The notes below the pieces were generated by a model. That model saw only the letters and a list, made by a program, of their open reading frames with translations. It was not told the origin of the DNA and did not search any database. A stretch of 64,000 bases of DNA from Trichinella spiralis (lineage: Eukaryota > Nematoda > Enoplea > Trichinellida > Trichinellidae), in NCBI GenBank assembly GCA_000181795.3, contig CM012954.1:498026-562025 (forward strand). Direction: 5' to 3'. Position 1 is the first letter of the stretch. Every line of letters begins with the position of its first letter. Below are positions 11,542 through 24,888 of this stretch, piece by piece. Made by a program: the position numbers and the translations under genes.

Positions 11542-14165
11542 TTTCAGCTAAACAATTAACAAGTAATACAAATGTTAAATTTATAATCTAAGTTCAAAGA
11601 AGCATAATATAGAGTAGTATAAGACAAAAATGCATGCGTAACAAACAAATCGCAGAAAATTTGATAAACAAAACAAACAATGATAAGTATAAAGTGACAG
11701 AACGAAGTGATTGGTCAAAGTGCACTGTTGAAAAAGTAATGCATGTTGTTAAAACAATGTTAACTTAATGTTAACTTTTGCCTACAAGGAAACTGTATGC
11801 TTAGGTCAAGGCCAAAATAGAAGATTTTAAGCAGTTGGTGAAACATTTCTGAAGCAAATATTCAAATTTTTCTGCACATGAAGCACAAAAATTTGAAATA
11901 TTTTCTACCAGAATATCGCACAGACAGTATTTCGAAAAGAGAAACAACTTACTCAATGCAAGCAATTAAGCATACACTCTAAAATATTATGAAAATGAAT
12001 ATTAAAATTTCCCATAAAAGCACAGAAAACACATATGCAACTTTGCAAAATGGTATTTAAACAGAACTGCAAAAAGTACATTAATTAGAGTAAAGTTAAA
12101 ACTAGAATAAAAGTTTCTGTTTGGATTATGAAAAAATTTTTTTTCTTCATTATCCTACGTGAAATACTTGCACAGTTATTTTTCCAGTAAAAATCTTACC
12201 AAAAAAGTGAGCAAAATATGCAATGAAGAAATTACTCAAATACTACTTGCAAGAAATATGATGGATTTTTATATAAAAACTACCATCAGTCATGCATCGT
12301 TATGTCATTTGATACTGTAGCTGTTCAAGTTTAATTTTTTTCAAAAATTGAGTATTAAGAATAATACTCATAATTTATTATCAATGTAATATTATTATGT
12401 GATTTTGAAATAATTTTGCTAAATATTTACTTTTTATTCCGATTATTATTATTATTATTATTACTATTTTAAAGCTGTCAAAGAAGTGAAAAACACTTTT
12501 AAATAAATTTTTCTTAAATTATTTGTAAAATGTGAATGTAATTCAATTATTTTAATTAGTTTTTCAGTTATTATTCATTAAGTATGTAGGCATTAGTTAA
12601 TTCTGACAGAATAATTTTAGTTTTTGAACATTTCCACATGTATAATTTCTGTACATCTGTTGGATGAATTGAATTACTTGATTGAATGAAGAATAAACGG
12701 CGTGAGGAACCATTTTAAAATCGTTTTTTTCTGAATATTTTCATCTGTAACATATATTTCATTGCTTCTTAATTATTTACTGCACTACAATTTCAAGACT
12801 GGCTACTTTATTTTAAAGTACGTTGTGTTATTTAAATCAGTCATGTCAAGTGACTATTGATTGAATCTTTTCTTTCTTAATTTAGTTTAATTCATTTTCA
12901 TCAGATGTGTAAACGCAGAATACTGAATTTTCGGCGTTGTTTGTTCTTCTTTTTCAAATGTAAATTAATTTCAAAATTGATTCCAATTAAATTTTCAATT
13001 GATTTGAATTTGAACGAAAAAAAAGTCAAGGGCACGATGGTTGTTGATTTGAATTTTTGTTTTGTCCATCATCATCAGCGAACAAAACAAACCGGCCAAT
13101 GGGGTAATTAATAATAATTTTTATCATTTGCAGCTGTCGTTTTGTCGACAACGCTTCTGCAACTAGCGCTAGCTAGGCTTATTATACTGCCGCTTGTTGT
13201 TGCTGACGTTGACATTGTCTTCAAATTTGAATTCACTTCAATTTCTGTGAAACAGATTTTTTCTTCCTACAGCCTGGCTTAATTGCTTTGCTGGTGTGTC
13301 TCCTCAGATGTGTTTAAAGTTTCTTCAATTTCAATCTCTCATCTTACTACTACTACTACTACTACTACTACTGCGTACAATAAAAATAATAAGGAAGTAA
13401 AAGTACAACTAATAATAGCAGACACAGTCTTTTTATTAAATTCTTTCTCATTCATCATCAAAAATAGTAAATTGGTAAAAAAAATTATTATTATTTGATT
13501 TATTGTTTTTTTAATTTAAATTTAACTGTAATTAGTTTTTGCATACTGTTTGTTCACTTTTGAAGTGCATACTGTATGTCAGCGTTGATCTATCTCTACG
13601 CAAATTTGAAATCACTTTTCATTTGCGTTCAATTCACCGCTTTGATTGTGCAATATTGTGTCAAACTCTGCGAACATGAATGAATAAATAAATGAATGAA
13701 TGGTGCTGTTGTAAAATTTGAATGGCACTTATTGAAGAAGAAGAAATTGTTCATTCCGTTTTAACGATTTATAAAGAAAACCAACGAGTACAGCGAGCAA
13801 ATGTTTCTGTCACATTTTCTTTCCCTGTTTGTGTTTGAATGTGTTGCTATTTATCAATCATTTTGATTATAATTTTACAAATAGAATCCTTTTCCATTAT
13901 AGGCATTCGATTACTGTAGAAGGGTACGCTTGTGATACTTGAAAAAGACGCCGATTGGAGACGACGAACAATTCAAACATTTCAAAAGTGCTATCATTGA
14001 CAACTGTTCAATTCCGGTTTTGTCGTTACATTTCACACATATAAGCTTGATCAATTTCTCTCTCTCTCTCTCACCTTCAAAATATTCATTTCCGTCTACC
14101 GATTCGGGATTGAATAGAAGAAGCAAGCAAGCAACATTTCTCTCTACTCGTCAGCAACAAACACA
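11542..14165. other. Intergenic region between HSD17B12 and the LIM gene
   Basis: 2.6 kb between two divergent genes, so it probably holds both promoters and 5' UTRs. It contains small ATT and ACT trinucleotide tracts and no open frame with recognisable coding content. A CT-rich run at about 14058-14072 lies about 100 nt before the LIM start. Confidence 0.5.
13346..13371. repeat. (ACT)n microsatellite
   Basis: About nine tandem copies of ACT/TAC upstream of the LIM-protein gene. A simple repeat, read directly. Confidence 0.9.
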
Positions 14166-14694
14166 ATGCCAAATTGTCCCAAATGCAACAAGCCTGTCTA
14201 TTTTGGTAAATTTACATATTCTGTTTTATTTTCCAGAATTCATTTTTATCTATCTTGTATCCGTCACAATTTAAAGCGGAACGAAAAGTATCCATGGGCA
14301 AAGATTGGCACGCTTCTTGTTTAAGATGCTTCAACGAACCGTGCGGTAAAGTTCTAACGCCAGGAGGACACAGCGAAGTAGTGGATTCATTTTTCAATGT
14401 TTATTATTATGTTTAAAAATCAAAATTGCTTACCTTGATTTAAAATTTTAATATTACTTTTCTCCTTTCAAGCACAATGGACTGCCGTATTGTAACCTCT
14501 GCTACCGCGCACTGTTCGGACCGAAAGGTAAATTTGATGACGATGATGATGAATAATGAATAATGAAACAGTTCACATTTTCATTTGGTGCAATTTTTAC
14601 AAATCGAACAATTGAAGCTTGCTTCTCCTGCGTTTCAGGTTACGGTCACGGTGGAACCGAAAGCCACACTTTTCACGGTGGTAAAACTGGTTAG
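14166..14694 (+). CDS. CRIP-type single-LIM cysteine-rich protein
   Basis: Small zinc-binding LIM protein of the cysteine-rich intestinal protein family. Exons are 14166-14205, 14277-14377, 14473-14527 and 14639-14694, totalling 252 nt (83 residues, against about 77 for CRIP1). It begins [16 protein letters not shown], then [37 protein letters not shown] and ESHTFH, matching CRIP1 along its length. The zinc ligands are C-x2-C, then H-x2-C-x2-C, then a Cys spaced x4 rather than the x2 of vertebrate CRIP1: the segment FNEP is two residues longer. The role of such proteins is poorly defined; they are usually taken as protein-interaction adaptors. AATAAA occurs about 230 nt downstream. The gene faces SEC24, whose 3' end is 595 nt away. 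Confidence 0.93.
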
Positions 14695-15288
14695 CAATGT
14701 TGCTGAATGAAAATCACTGACCACGTACAAAACGCATTACACACGCAAGCACTTTGGCGACAATTTTCTATTCAATCAATTTTTTCTAACAAAAAGCTTT
14801 TTTCTATTCCACTTCTTTTATTCTTATTATTTATTTTCATCAAACAATTAAAATTTCCATCAATTGATTTTCGATTCTCCTAAATCACGTTACCGGAACC
14901 AAAAATTTAAAAAAAGCGAAAATAAAACGTGAATGCATATTTTAAAAACAAGGAAAAGAAAAGAAAAACATACGAACATCTATTCTGTATTAAACAAATC
15001 GCATTCCTCCTCATATTTGTCTTATCATTATTGAATCAATGAATGAACATCTCAAGCCAGTTCTTATCATTATACAACACTTTAAGTTATACATATATTG
15101 TTGTGGTGGAAACTAAAAAACGTACAAAAAGAAAAATTATAATTGAATAATAATAATAATAATACAATCCCATAACGTAACACAAATATTCACATTCCAT
15201 TTCTGGCGAGTCAACAATAACGAAAAAGAAATTTTAATTATTCTTTCTGTTGATGATTTTCAGGTAAAAGCAGCTCTCTCTCTCACAC
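14695..15288. other. Convergent 3' intergenic region
   Basis: 594 nt between the stop codons of the LIM gene and SEC24. It has AT-rich 3' UTR-like sequence, AATAAA near 14924 for the plus-strand gene and an AATTAAA-like signal near 15236 read on the minus strand. No coding signal. Confidence 0.5.
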
Positions 15289-18200
15289 TCAGCTAATATA
15301 ACTGCGAATTTCTTTGTGAATGTAGCAAAGATAATCAACATAAGATGGACAATTATCATTTCGATCTTCAACAAGAAATTTCTTCATCCAAGGTTCCAAT
15401 TTTTCCCCTTGTTTAATTATGTAAATCTGAAAATTGTAAATTTACAAAACTTTTCAAAAAATATTCTCAAACCAACTTTTGCACGCCGTTGACGACCAGC
15501 TTGCAGCTCTTCAATCCAACAACGCAACGATCTGGACGTTGGATTGTCCTTTTCAATCAGTTGGTTCTGAAGTAAAAACGACAAAACTCCAGTTCCATAA
15601 TCAAGTGAATAAACTGAAGTTTTTTTAATAAAATACCTTATCAGTATTTATCTGGGCAAAAGTTGGCACGCCGAAAACATCCTGAATCCACTGGGTCGGC
15701 ACACTTTGACCAATCCATAAAAACATTAAAACACCATTGTCTGTATAAGAAATTTTTCTAATCAAGTTGATAATGGAAAATCAAGTTCAAATTTTACAAT
15801 TACCAAGCAAATACGCCTCATCAGGTAATAAATTTTCGTAAGAACAACGAACTGCGGGTGGCGATTCGTTTAATAATTCCAGCTTCACCTTCAATTTTAT
15901 ATTCAAAAAAAGAAAGAAATCTACCTTAATTTAAATTATTAAAAATGAAAACATACCAGCGGTGTAAGACGAGGATAAAAATACAGTACGGAATCTAACG
16001 GACTCATCGATGGTAAGAGTTGCATTAGCCAAGCACGATCGTCCACAGTTAATTCAGAACCTGGGAAAAATTTCCAATTAATTTATATTGACAACAGAAT
16101 AAACTAACTGTATAGAAGCTTTTTTTTTCTTCAACGACAACTCACCTCCAGAAAATGCATCACTTTTCAACAAACTATTTACAAGCAGTGGTAAAATTTT
16201 CAACAGCTCAGGCAACACTAACTGTCCCAAACTGGAATTCGGAGAGCAATACTGACGATATGTAGCCAAAATCTGAGCTACTCTTGATGTCAAACTTTCG
16301 CGCACTTCTTTGGGCGTTTTCTGCATCTGATGTCGTTCAGCTAGAGAATAAGCAAAGTATATATGTATATATATTCTATTCTTCAAAATTGATAACTGAA
16401 TTTCAATTTTCACGTGATACCAAATTTCGCCAAATAATTCAAAATTGTGAGCACATCCGCCGATCGATACATAGCTGCATAGTCCATAGCAACCGACAAT
16501 GCCAAATTATGAATGCGCAATCGTCGTTCTCCACTTACACTAGTAAACAATACTGCTACCTAAAACAAAAACAAAATCACTTTAAATCACATCATAAATA
16601 ATCACAAACCATTATTGTTTAATATTAAAAAATGAAAAAATATTTTTCTCAAAATTACTTGAAAATATGCGTTTCCACCCTCAAGTTTATCGTCATGTTT
16701 CACTTCAATCGTCACGCATTTGTCTGAATCAACAGTAGCCATTTCTATATCCGTTCTGTTATTCATTGCTATGTTGCCGTAAAATTCAACAGGACGGAGG
16801 CCTAACATAATTAATTAATTGATTATTCATTTTTCGCACCAAATAAAACAACAAACAATAATACCTGTGCTTGTTCTCAATCGCATAATTGCGTCGAATA
16901 CTACTGGACGCTCAATAGCGTGCTTCAAATCTGCCAGAAAACGATCACCATCTTTATTCGCCTAATGTTAACAAAATTTGGAAAATAAGTATGATATCAA
17001 TCAAAACCGACACGCATACCTCAAAGTATGGATATTTGTACATCTGACTACCTGTGAGGCGGCATATTTCTCCAACTGTTGCAACATCAATGAAAGAATT
17101 TGGAAACAGAAACAAATCCACCCCACAACCAACAGAACGGCATTCTTCGGATAATTTCGCATAAAAATCACTCTGCGAAGTCAGAATAGTCTACAACAAA
17201 ACACAAGACATACAAAATAGCACTTATACAGTCCAACTATAACTGCAATATTTATACTTTCTCTTTATCTGTGCCCAACAAACGACGATCTTCTCTATTT
17301 TTCAATTTTCCGGGAGCTTCAAACGTAGGTAATGTTGTGTGAAACAAGAATACCTTGCCAGATCGATTGTGTGCCTTAAAAAAATTATATAAAACTATGA
17401 CAAGTAATAATATTTCGAAAACAATTTACTTTCAAAGCTTCCACCCCAGCTTGCAGAGCAGGTCCGAGAATCACTTCAGTAATACGATTTTCTCCAAATA
17501 AACTCCAAATTTGTTCCATCAATCTGAAGACAACAAAAATAAGATGTATTCATTTTCATTTAAAAAGTTTTTTAAAAAAAAGTCAAATACTGATCTATAG
17601 CTTGACTAGCCACGGAAGGTTTCACAAATAGTCCTTTGCCCATGGGTACGAACATCTCTTGAACATCATTCACTACCATCATTTTTGGTGAACCGCTACC
17701 ATTCTATATAAATAACAAACAACTATGCATCATACATGAGCAAGATTTTATCAATGAAAATTACTTTCAAGTCATAGAAATGAACACCCTGATCGTAAGT
17801 AATAAAAGCAACTTCGATCATACAATCTTTTCCATGCTCTTTGGGTAAATTCTGAAGAAGTAATTTAATATTTTGACAGAACGTATTGACAAGACCATTT
17901 CGAATCGCATTGTACGATACATCCAACACAAATACATATGCTGGAGGATTAGGAAACAACTGATCCTAAATTATTTCATTTTCCTTAGAACTTTGCTTCA
18001 ATTTCCTCTTTTTCTATCTCTCACTTTGCAGTATTCTTTAGTAGCCACAAATTCATATGATCCTAAATGCAGCTCAGGCCGTTCCATCATATCTATTCGG
18101 CGACTAGCATGATCAAGATGTGAAAAATATTCATTTGCCACTGAAACAACAAATATCATTCACAGTTCAGAAATCATCTAGTATATAACAAAAAATTCGC

Positions 18201-20557
18201 TAAAAATAAAATACCATCAGTGCTGGTGTTACAAAATGGACATCGAAATCGCCTGCCGCCATCAAAGAACACCATAAATGGGCACATGTATGCCTTACAA
18301 CGATGACAACGGATGGGCCCCAAGTCACCAAAATTTACAACAGGTAGTGGATTCTAATAAAACAAAAAACAATATTAATTCTGAAATAATGTCATTATAT
18401 TGCTGCAATAATACCTCTTCTGGGCACAGTTTGGCCAATGGTGTTACACAGAATGCTAATGGCAATGCGCTGTTTTTCAACAAATCGCTTGACACAGGAA
18501 CACTGTACATGGTGGATCGAATGAATTTGGGATTACTATTTCCTATTTTGATTAAAGAAAAGTACAATCAAATAAGAAAAAAATAATAATAAAATGATAT
18601 AATGCGATAAACCTTGATCTTCTGCGTAAAATTCTGTCGTGCACAGGGGTGGTAGTTCAGCATGGTCAACGCCAGTTTGGAAAAGCCCTGCCTTAGTTTT
18701 TCGATCATCTTCAAAAACTTGTATCTAAAGAAATAAAACAAAGAAATCACATGCAAATATTTTTAAATATTAAAGCAATTTACATACTGCACTTGGCATT
18801 AAATTTGGATCCAAACGTTTCGGTTGTGAATTTGCAGGCATCTGCGGTTGTGGGGGCAAACCTCCAGGTAAATACGCGCCGGTTTGACCATCAGTCGGAG
18901 GAAAAGGACTCGAAGTTCCATGTGAAAAATTCTGCCCTGGCATAGGAGCGCTTGGCATCGGAGGATACTGATTCATACTGCATCCAGTAGGAGGTGCACC
19001 TGGTACTGCATTTTTGGAAAAATCAGATGGTGGCGAAAACGGTGACTGGGTTGGAACGCCAGAAAAACCGGAAGACTGAAAATTTTCACACTTTTCAATT
19101 CTAAAAGTAGCCAGCTTACTTTCAAACAAAATTACCTGTGGCGGAGGTGATAGAGTAGTAGTGGACTGTCTCATCGGTAATCGCTGCATCTACAAAAGTT
19201 ACTTTTTTATATTAAACAAATAAAAATAACATGACATGAATACTGAAGGAAAGTCAGCGGGACACATGGGTGGCATAGAACTCGGTTGTGATAACATCGG
19301 TGGAGGTGGAATTGAACTAGCACTGTAGTTGGATTGGGCGGCTAATGGCATATTAGGACCATGGAAAACAAGCGGTTGCTGCAAAGGAGAGTTAAATTTG
19401 CCATCCATTGTAGATGGCATCAGTTCCTAAAAGTAAAATGAGTTTTAAAGTTGGAACTTACATGAAAATCATAAAGCCGAATTTAATACTTCACTTTGTT
19501 GAGACATGCTAACTCTGTCTTCCGGAATGACATTCACTGGATGCATAACAGGAGTGCTGGGATGGTTTGCAGTAGGTGGTGCAAAACCAGCACTAGGTGG
19601 TCCGTAGTTTGCAAAATTTGAAGGGAAACCAGACCGTAACATTTGCGATGATGGGCCTGTAGCTGCTGAATTCATAACCTGTAAATGCAACAATTTTCAT
19701 CTGAAGAAAAATCTGAAAATCAAAATAAATTTACGGGTGGCGCAGCAGGGGTATCTGGCTGCGGTGGTAAAACGCTTACCATCGGAGCAGACAAAAATGA
19801 CGCAGTTGCCGTTGTCCCATCATAATTAAAATTCTTAACAAGAAATACTTTTTATCATAAAATTCTTTAAATATTACATTAAAAATTTGAACTACTGATA
19901 CAACTAAACTCACCGATGGATAACCAACATTTGGAGATACAACAGTAGGTATAGGAGGAGGTGGATGCTGCTGTGTCGAACTAAATGTAGAATCCACGTT
20001 CAACTTCATACGCTATAAAAATATTACATATAACAGTAATTGTTTAGCAAAACATTAACATCATACTTGAAAATCAGCTGTAGCCTGTTGCACAGTAAAT
20101 GCAGACTGTTCATTACTAGAATAATCATTTCGACTGTAATTCTGAGCCTGATTACCATCGTTCTATAAAAATGTGATAAAAAAGCGCATCTGATATCACT
20201 CAAAGCACAGTTTTCCCCAAAAGAATTCAATATTTTAAATAAATAACTGAAAACTTTAATATATCTACACGTAAAACGTAAAAATTGAAAATTTCGTCAA
20301 GTATAAAAGCACAGAATCTAATTTTTTGAAACAAACTTTTCCTTCTTCAAAATACATAACATATGCTACGACCTATATCTACGTCAAATTCAATTTATTC
20401 TCTGATAAACGCATCTCAAAATATTTCATGTACATACCGGCAATGAACCATTCATTCCATTTTGAAGTGATACATTTGAACCAGAAAACACAGGTACATC
20501 AGGTGGGATGTGCATATTTGATGAATAGATTGAAGGTGGAGGAGGGTTAAATGCCAT
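15289..20557 (-). CDS. SEC24C: COPII coat cargo adaptor SEC24, C/D class
   Basis: Inner-coat subunit of COPII vesicles; pairs with SEC23 and selects cargo at ER exit sites. I trace 26 exons from 20557 to 15289, summing to 3414 nt or 1137 residues, with introns mostly 45-95 nt. The first 385 or so residues are Pro/Gln/Ser-rich and disordered, as in SEC24C/D. Then come [18 protein letters not shown], the zinc finger ([12 protein letters not shown] then FRCPFC), the trunk ([37 protein letters not shown]), the beta-sandwich/helical part ([20 protein letters not shown]) and the gelsolin-like end ([16 protein letters not shown] ... [17 protein letters not shown]). The zinc finger and trunk are closer to vertebrate SEC24C/D than A/B. 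A TTTTAG acceptor abuts the start codon, which supports that start if the RNA is trans-spliced. C versus D cannot be separated by eye. Confidence 0.97.
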
Positions 20558-21754
20558 CTAAAATATTAAAAGTTAACAGCTTGTTGTATAAAACATTTCA
20601 AAAATTCTTACTTAAAATGATGTACTTTAGTAAGAATTCAAGAATAATTAAAATTGATATTTACGGTAAATTATTTAGTAAGCAAAACTAATACCTGTTA
20701 AAAATATATGAAGTTTGGAAAATCAATAATAATTTAACCAAAAATGCACGTTATTAACAGAAAAATTCAACGTCAGCAATTTCTAAAATCTAACATGTGT
20801 CATACAGTATTCCCTACAAAAATATATTTTATAATAATTAAGTACTAATATTCTTGTTAAGGAAATATTAAAATGATAATTAAATTTCATAAAATTCACC
20901 ATAAAATTAATGAAATAATATGTTTGCTTTATTATATTCAATTTAATGCATTTCAGAATTATATTTTGCATGAAAGCATTGTTTCGTCTTAGTTGCGCAG
21001 TTAAACTGAATTAAGATTAGAGCATTACTCAAAATAAGTTTCAGTATAAAAATTACACAGAGTAGTCTAAAGACACATAAATCTCACTGCACTACTAAAT
21101 GATGCTCGTCTGTAAAGCTCCAGAGTAAGCTATCTGAGCACATTATATATCAGTAATGTAAGAGATACGGTTGAGGACAAATCAGTTTAACTTTAGCTCT
21201 AAAATAGAGCGAAATTTTTTACCAGTGCAATACTTGATTGCACATGGTACTTGACGCTTCATACTGTAGTTAAACCTGCCACCTGCGCGAGAAGGCGGGA
21301 AGGGTGACTGTCAAGGACGGCCATTTGCCACGCGTCAATTTTTCTAATGCCTGTGCTTGTTTGTTTGTATTTGCGTAATGCAGTTATTATTTAACGGTAG
21401 AGCTTGATTAATAATTGTTGAAGCAATAAGTTGTTAAAAAGTGACAATTTCAAGCAGCCGGTGGTGCGTTCATCGAATGCGATTTTTCATATTATTTATA
21501 GCGCGCGAATCTTGCTTGGTATTTTTGAGACATGAGGTTTTTATGAATAATGAAAACGATTTCGATTGGTTGCATAACTTTGATGCTGATTGATATGAAT
21601 CATTTTTAAAATACTGCTTGAAAATGTTGATCATTGATTTTAAAACGTATTTATTATTTTTCTCGATTGATTTTGTCAAAAGTCGATAAATTTGTTGCGT
21701 TAATTGTCATTTGCGTAACATGTTTACATTAGATAGTTTTTTTAAGGATCTAAT
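20558..21754. promoter_or_regulatory. Divergent intergenic region SEC24 / RPUSD3
   Basis: 1.2 kb between two start codons pointing apart. The SEC24 side is very AT-rich, and 21240-21310 is a short GC-richer patch. No specific promoter element was recognised. A TTTTTTTAAG acceptor lies 8 nt before the plus-strand ATG. Confidence 0.45.
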
Positions 21755-23619
21755 ATGAAAAGTATCATTTGGCCACGAATTCCAGTGAGTGCTAAACAAC
21801 TTTTGAAGGAACTGCAAGAGAACATTATTTATTCAGCAGGCAAATGTTTACTGCTAATTATTCTGTTTAACAGAAAGACGTTTAGTTTTTTTTTCTTTTT
21901 CAGATGGAATATTTGCATTAATCAAGCCCTTTGGCATTGCTACAACATGTACGTTACAGTTATTGCACTAGCTTATTAAAACGAAAATTTGAATGATAGT
22001 TAATATAATACGCTGGAAAGTGAAATATTTTATTATAATTTATTATAAGTAGTTATAAATGGCCGTTTATTACAATGAATTGACAAATTGTAATATTTTC
22101 ATATATTTTCAATCTTATAGTTTTACAAAGTAGTTTTATTCACTAATTCACTCACTGATTGAAATTTCGAATTTGATGTTTTTCCCTTTATTGCATTATC
22201 TAATATATTTATAATATTATTTATTTATTTATTTATTATTTAATGTGTAAAATGATATTATAAAATTGAACGTGAATTATATATGAGAAACTGAATTTTA
22301 TATAAGTGATATTAATTTTATTATTTTTGAATTGATCATTTATTTCAATAAGTTTGCTTTACTATTTTAGGCGGTGCGTTAAATTCAAGAGTGAAATGCA
22401 ACGTGGATGCTGAAGATTCATCCCAACTCACTGTAAGCAGTGTTCTTCATGAACTTGAAGATGCATTTGGTGTCGAAAAATTGGTTATTGTTCAATCTTT
22501 ACCCAGGTATGTTTATTTCGTAAAAAACGTTAAATATCATTAAAAAGTAGAACTTAATTTATTATTGGATCAATCAATAATTATAGAGTCATTGTTCTTT
22601 TTTCACTACTTAATGAATGAAATTCTTTGCGCGTTAATGCTGTCGTTTTAAGTCTTAAATAAACGTGATTTTAAAGAGAGTCGGTGAATTGAATGAAGTT
22701 TTACAGAAATCATTCTGGAATAATACTTTTGGCTAGTGCTGGTAAAGTTGCGGAAAATTTGAATACTTCTATTCGTCAGTCGCTTGCAACTCATTTTCCA
22801 TACATTCAGCTGCAGTAAGTTTACATTTAATCGAATTATAACGTCAGATGAAGAGGTTAATCTTTAAATAGTGCCGTTTGCGTTGGTCAGCCGCAGCCAT
22901 CTGAATATTCTAATTTATTTGCTGTGAAGCGCACTTCATTGTCTTCTGACAGTAATGTGGTAGGGATATTTTATTTTCTGTTTATTTTAAATACTAAATT
23001 TTTAATTTTCTAATTTTAAAAGTATCTCTGTGATTCTGCGACCATTTCCAATCGACAGAGAAGAATTGGTTTGGCTAAATTTTGTTTCGGGTCTTACAAA
23101 ACTTTAAATGTTCAAGATGATTGCAGTTTGGTGAAATTGAACATTGACAAGCGTAAGTTCGTTTTGTTTTTCATTTTTCACATCTGAAATTTCTATATTT
23201 AGTTACATATGCTTGTCATCGGCTTCTTCTTTCTGAACACGGCAGTCCTGTATTGGGTGATCAAGTATTTCAAAAACGTGTAACATCTGTACTTGGAAAA
23301 GTGATTACAGTACCAGCAGAACAAGGTACCAATTCTAATCAGGTATTTTTGTTTTTGTATAATTTATTTTATGTTTGAATTGTGCAGCTATAATTAAAAA
23401 TAAGAAGGGATTTAGATTATTCCGACAATGGCAATGAAACGACTTGGATTGTCACTTAAAGAATATCATTTGTTGCCACTTTCAATTTTTGTCAACCAGC
23501 TTATATTGCCACGCGCTTTAAACAACGATAGCGATTTCATCATTCGAACAACAAAGTTGCCATCACATTTCAAAGGACTGACAGATATGCTCGGCTTCAA
23601 TATTATGCATCATTTATGA
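21755..23619 (+). CDS. RPUSD3: RPUSD3-like mitochondrial RNA pseudouridine synthase family protein
   Basis: RluA-fold protein most like RPUSD3, which in human mitochondria acts in RNA granules on mitochondrial RNA and ribosome assembly. Exons are 21755-21845, 21904-21948, 22371-22506, 22707-22814, 22872-22959, 23023-23152, 23203-23342 and 23416-23619: 942 nt, 313 residues. Matches include GIFALIKPFGIA (family KP-G motif), NHSGIILLAS, GSPVLGDQVFQKRVTSVLGK (human CPVLGDHMYSARVGTVLGQ), and a tail ending in LPSHFKGLTDMLGF, like human LPPYFSRTLQCLGL. The catalytic HRLD motif of RluA enzymes is not present; the aligned stretch reads QSLPRNHSG, and human RPUSD3 also departs from it. It may therefore act without ordinary catalysis. 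A clear mitochondrial presequence is not obvious. Confidence 0.88.
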
Positions 23620-24888
23620 GGTAAGTAATTTTAAATTATTTGTATTTGTGAAATTTGTACATGAGGTTTTTATTCCATTTTGAAATCTTCACCGGCAATT
23701 GATTTGATTTGGCCAACAGGGTTATAGAAATTTTCATTTGTCCTAGGCTATTGTCTGTTCCTATTGTTAGATTGATTAATTGAATGTTTTTTTCTTGCAA
23801 AAATTAAGAAATCGGTAATTCGAGTTCTCTGGCTTATTTTCACGCAATTCACGCATAGTAGTAGTAGTAGTAGTGGCAATAGTAGCTGTTGAAGGAAATC
23901 AGGTGTGCATATTATTATTTATTAGCTGCTGTGGTGAGAAATAATTGCTTTATTACTGCTGCTAATATTCATTCAGTGGTGTTTGTTTATCGCAAAATTT
24001 GGCGTTGTCATCTTGTCATTTCATGATGCTGTTTGTTTGTTTTGCTGCTCTGCTAAACGAGTGTGTTCACTTTTGCGATAATCGCCCGATATTGTTCATA
24101 ATTGACTTAATTAATTCACACAATTTTCAATGAAGTATGGCTAAAGATTGTCGAATTGTGGCAAAGTGTTTTTTATGGGTTGTTGAACTTTTTCCAATAA
24201 TCTATTTATTCTACAACTGTTACAAAGTTAATTCGATCGGGATATTTTATTTATCTGCAATTTTTTTGATTCACAACTGCTTAAACATTTACATTATCCA
24301 GTAACGTGTACATTAGCTGTTAGTAGTTGAGTGTATGAGTGAGCTTTGTTTGTGCGTGTTTATTTAGCTGGCTAGGGTTTTCATTGTTTAATTTCTACAC
24401 GTGAAATTGCACTTTGACATCCATTGACATGTGAAAAAAACAGAAAAAAATATGACCATAAAAGAAGAGCTCTAACATTGTGTATCAACCCAAAAATTGT
24501 GTTTACTCATGTGAAAAGCGTGACAAGTATATTTATATATATATATATGTATGTATGCTTTGAATAGCTATTCAAAGGAAAAAGAAAAACTAGGAGGAAA
24601 GTTTTCAGCGAATGAAGTGATCTTTTTTTGCAGGGACCAAACCGGCTGGGGTGTGGTGGTTTTTCTCTTTTTTTGAAAGTGTAAATGAAAAATCAACAGC
24701 AAACTGTGAAGCCCAATTTTTAGAAGCAGGCCTTTTCTCTGATTTTCATATATATATATATATATATATATTACACGTGGTGGTTGGCGGTGACTAGGGT
24801 TGCGCCGGTTGATCACTGGATTCAATTGACCATGAGAGAAAAAAGAAAAGGTATTCCATCTCAGCGAAAAGCTATAGGGGCGTTGTTT
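23620..24888. other. 3' convergent intergenic region with AT microsatellites
   Basis: 1.27 kb between the RPUSD3 stop and the PDZRN-like stop on the opposite strand. It has a TAG-type trinucleotide run near 23859-23872 and (AT)n tracts near 24531-24548 and 24749-24771. No coding sequence recognised. Confidence 0.5.
24749..24771. repeat. (AT)n microsatellite
   Basis: About 11 tandem AT units in the intergenic region 3' of the PDZRN-like gene; read directly. Confidence 0.9.
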
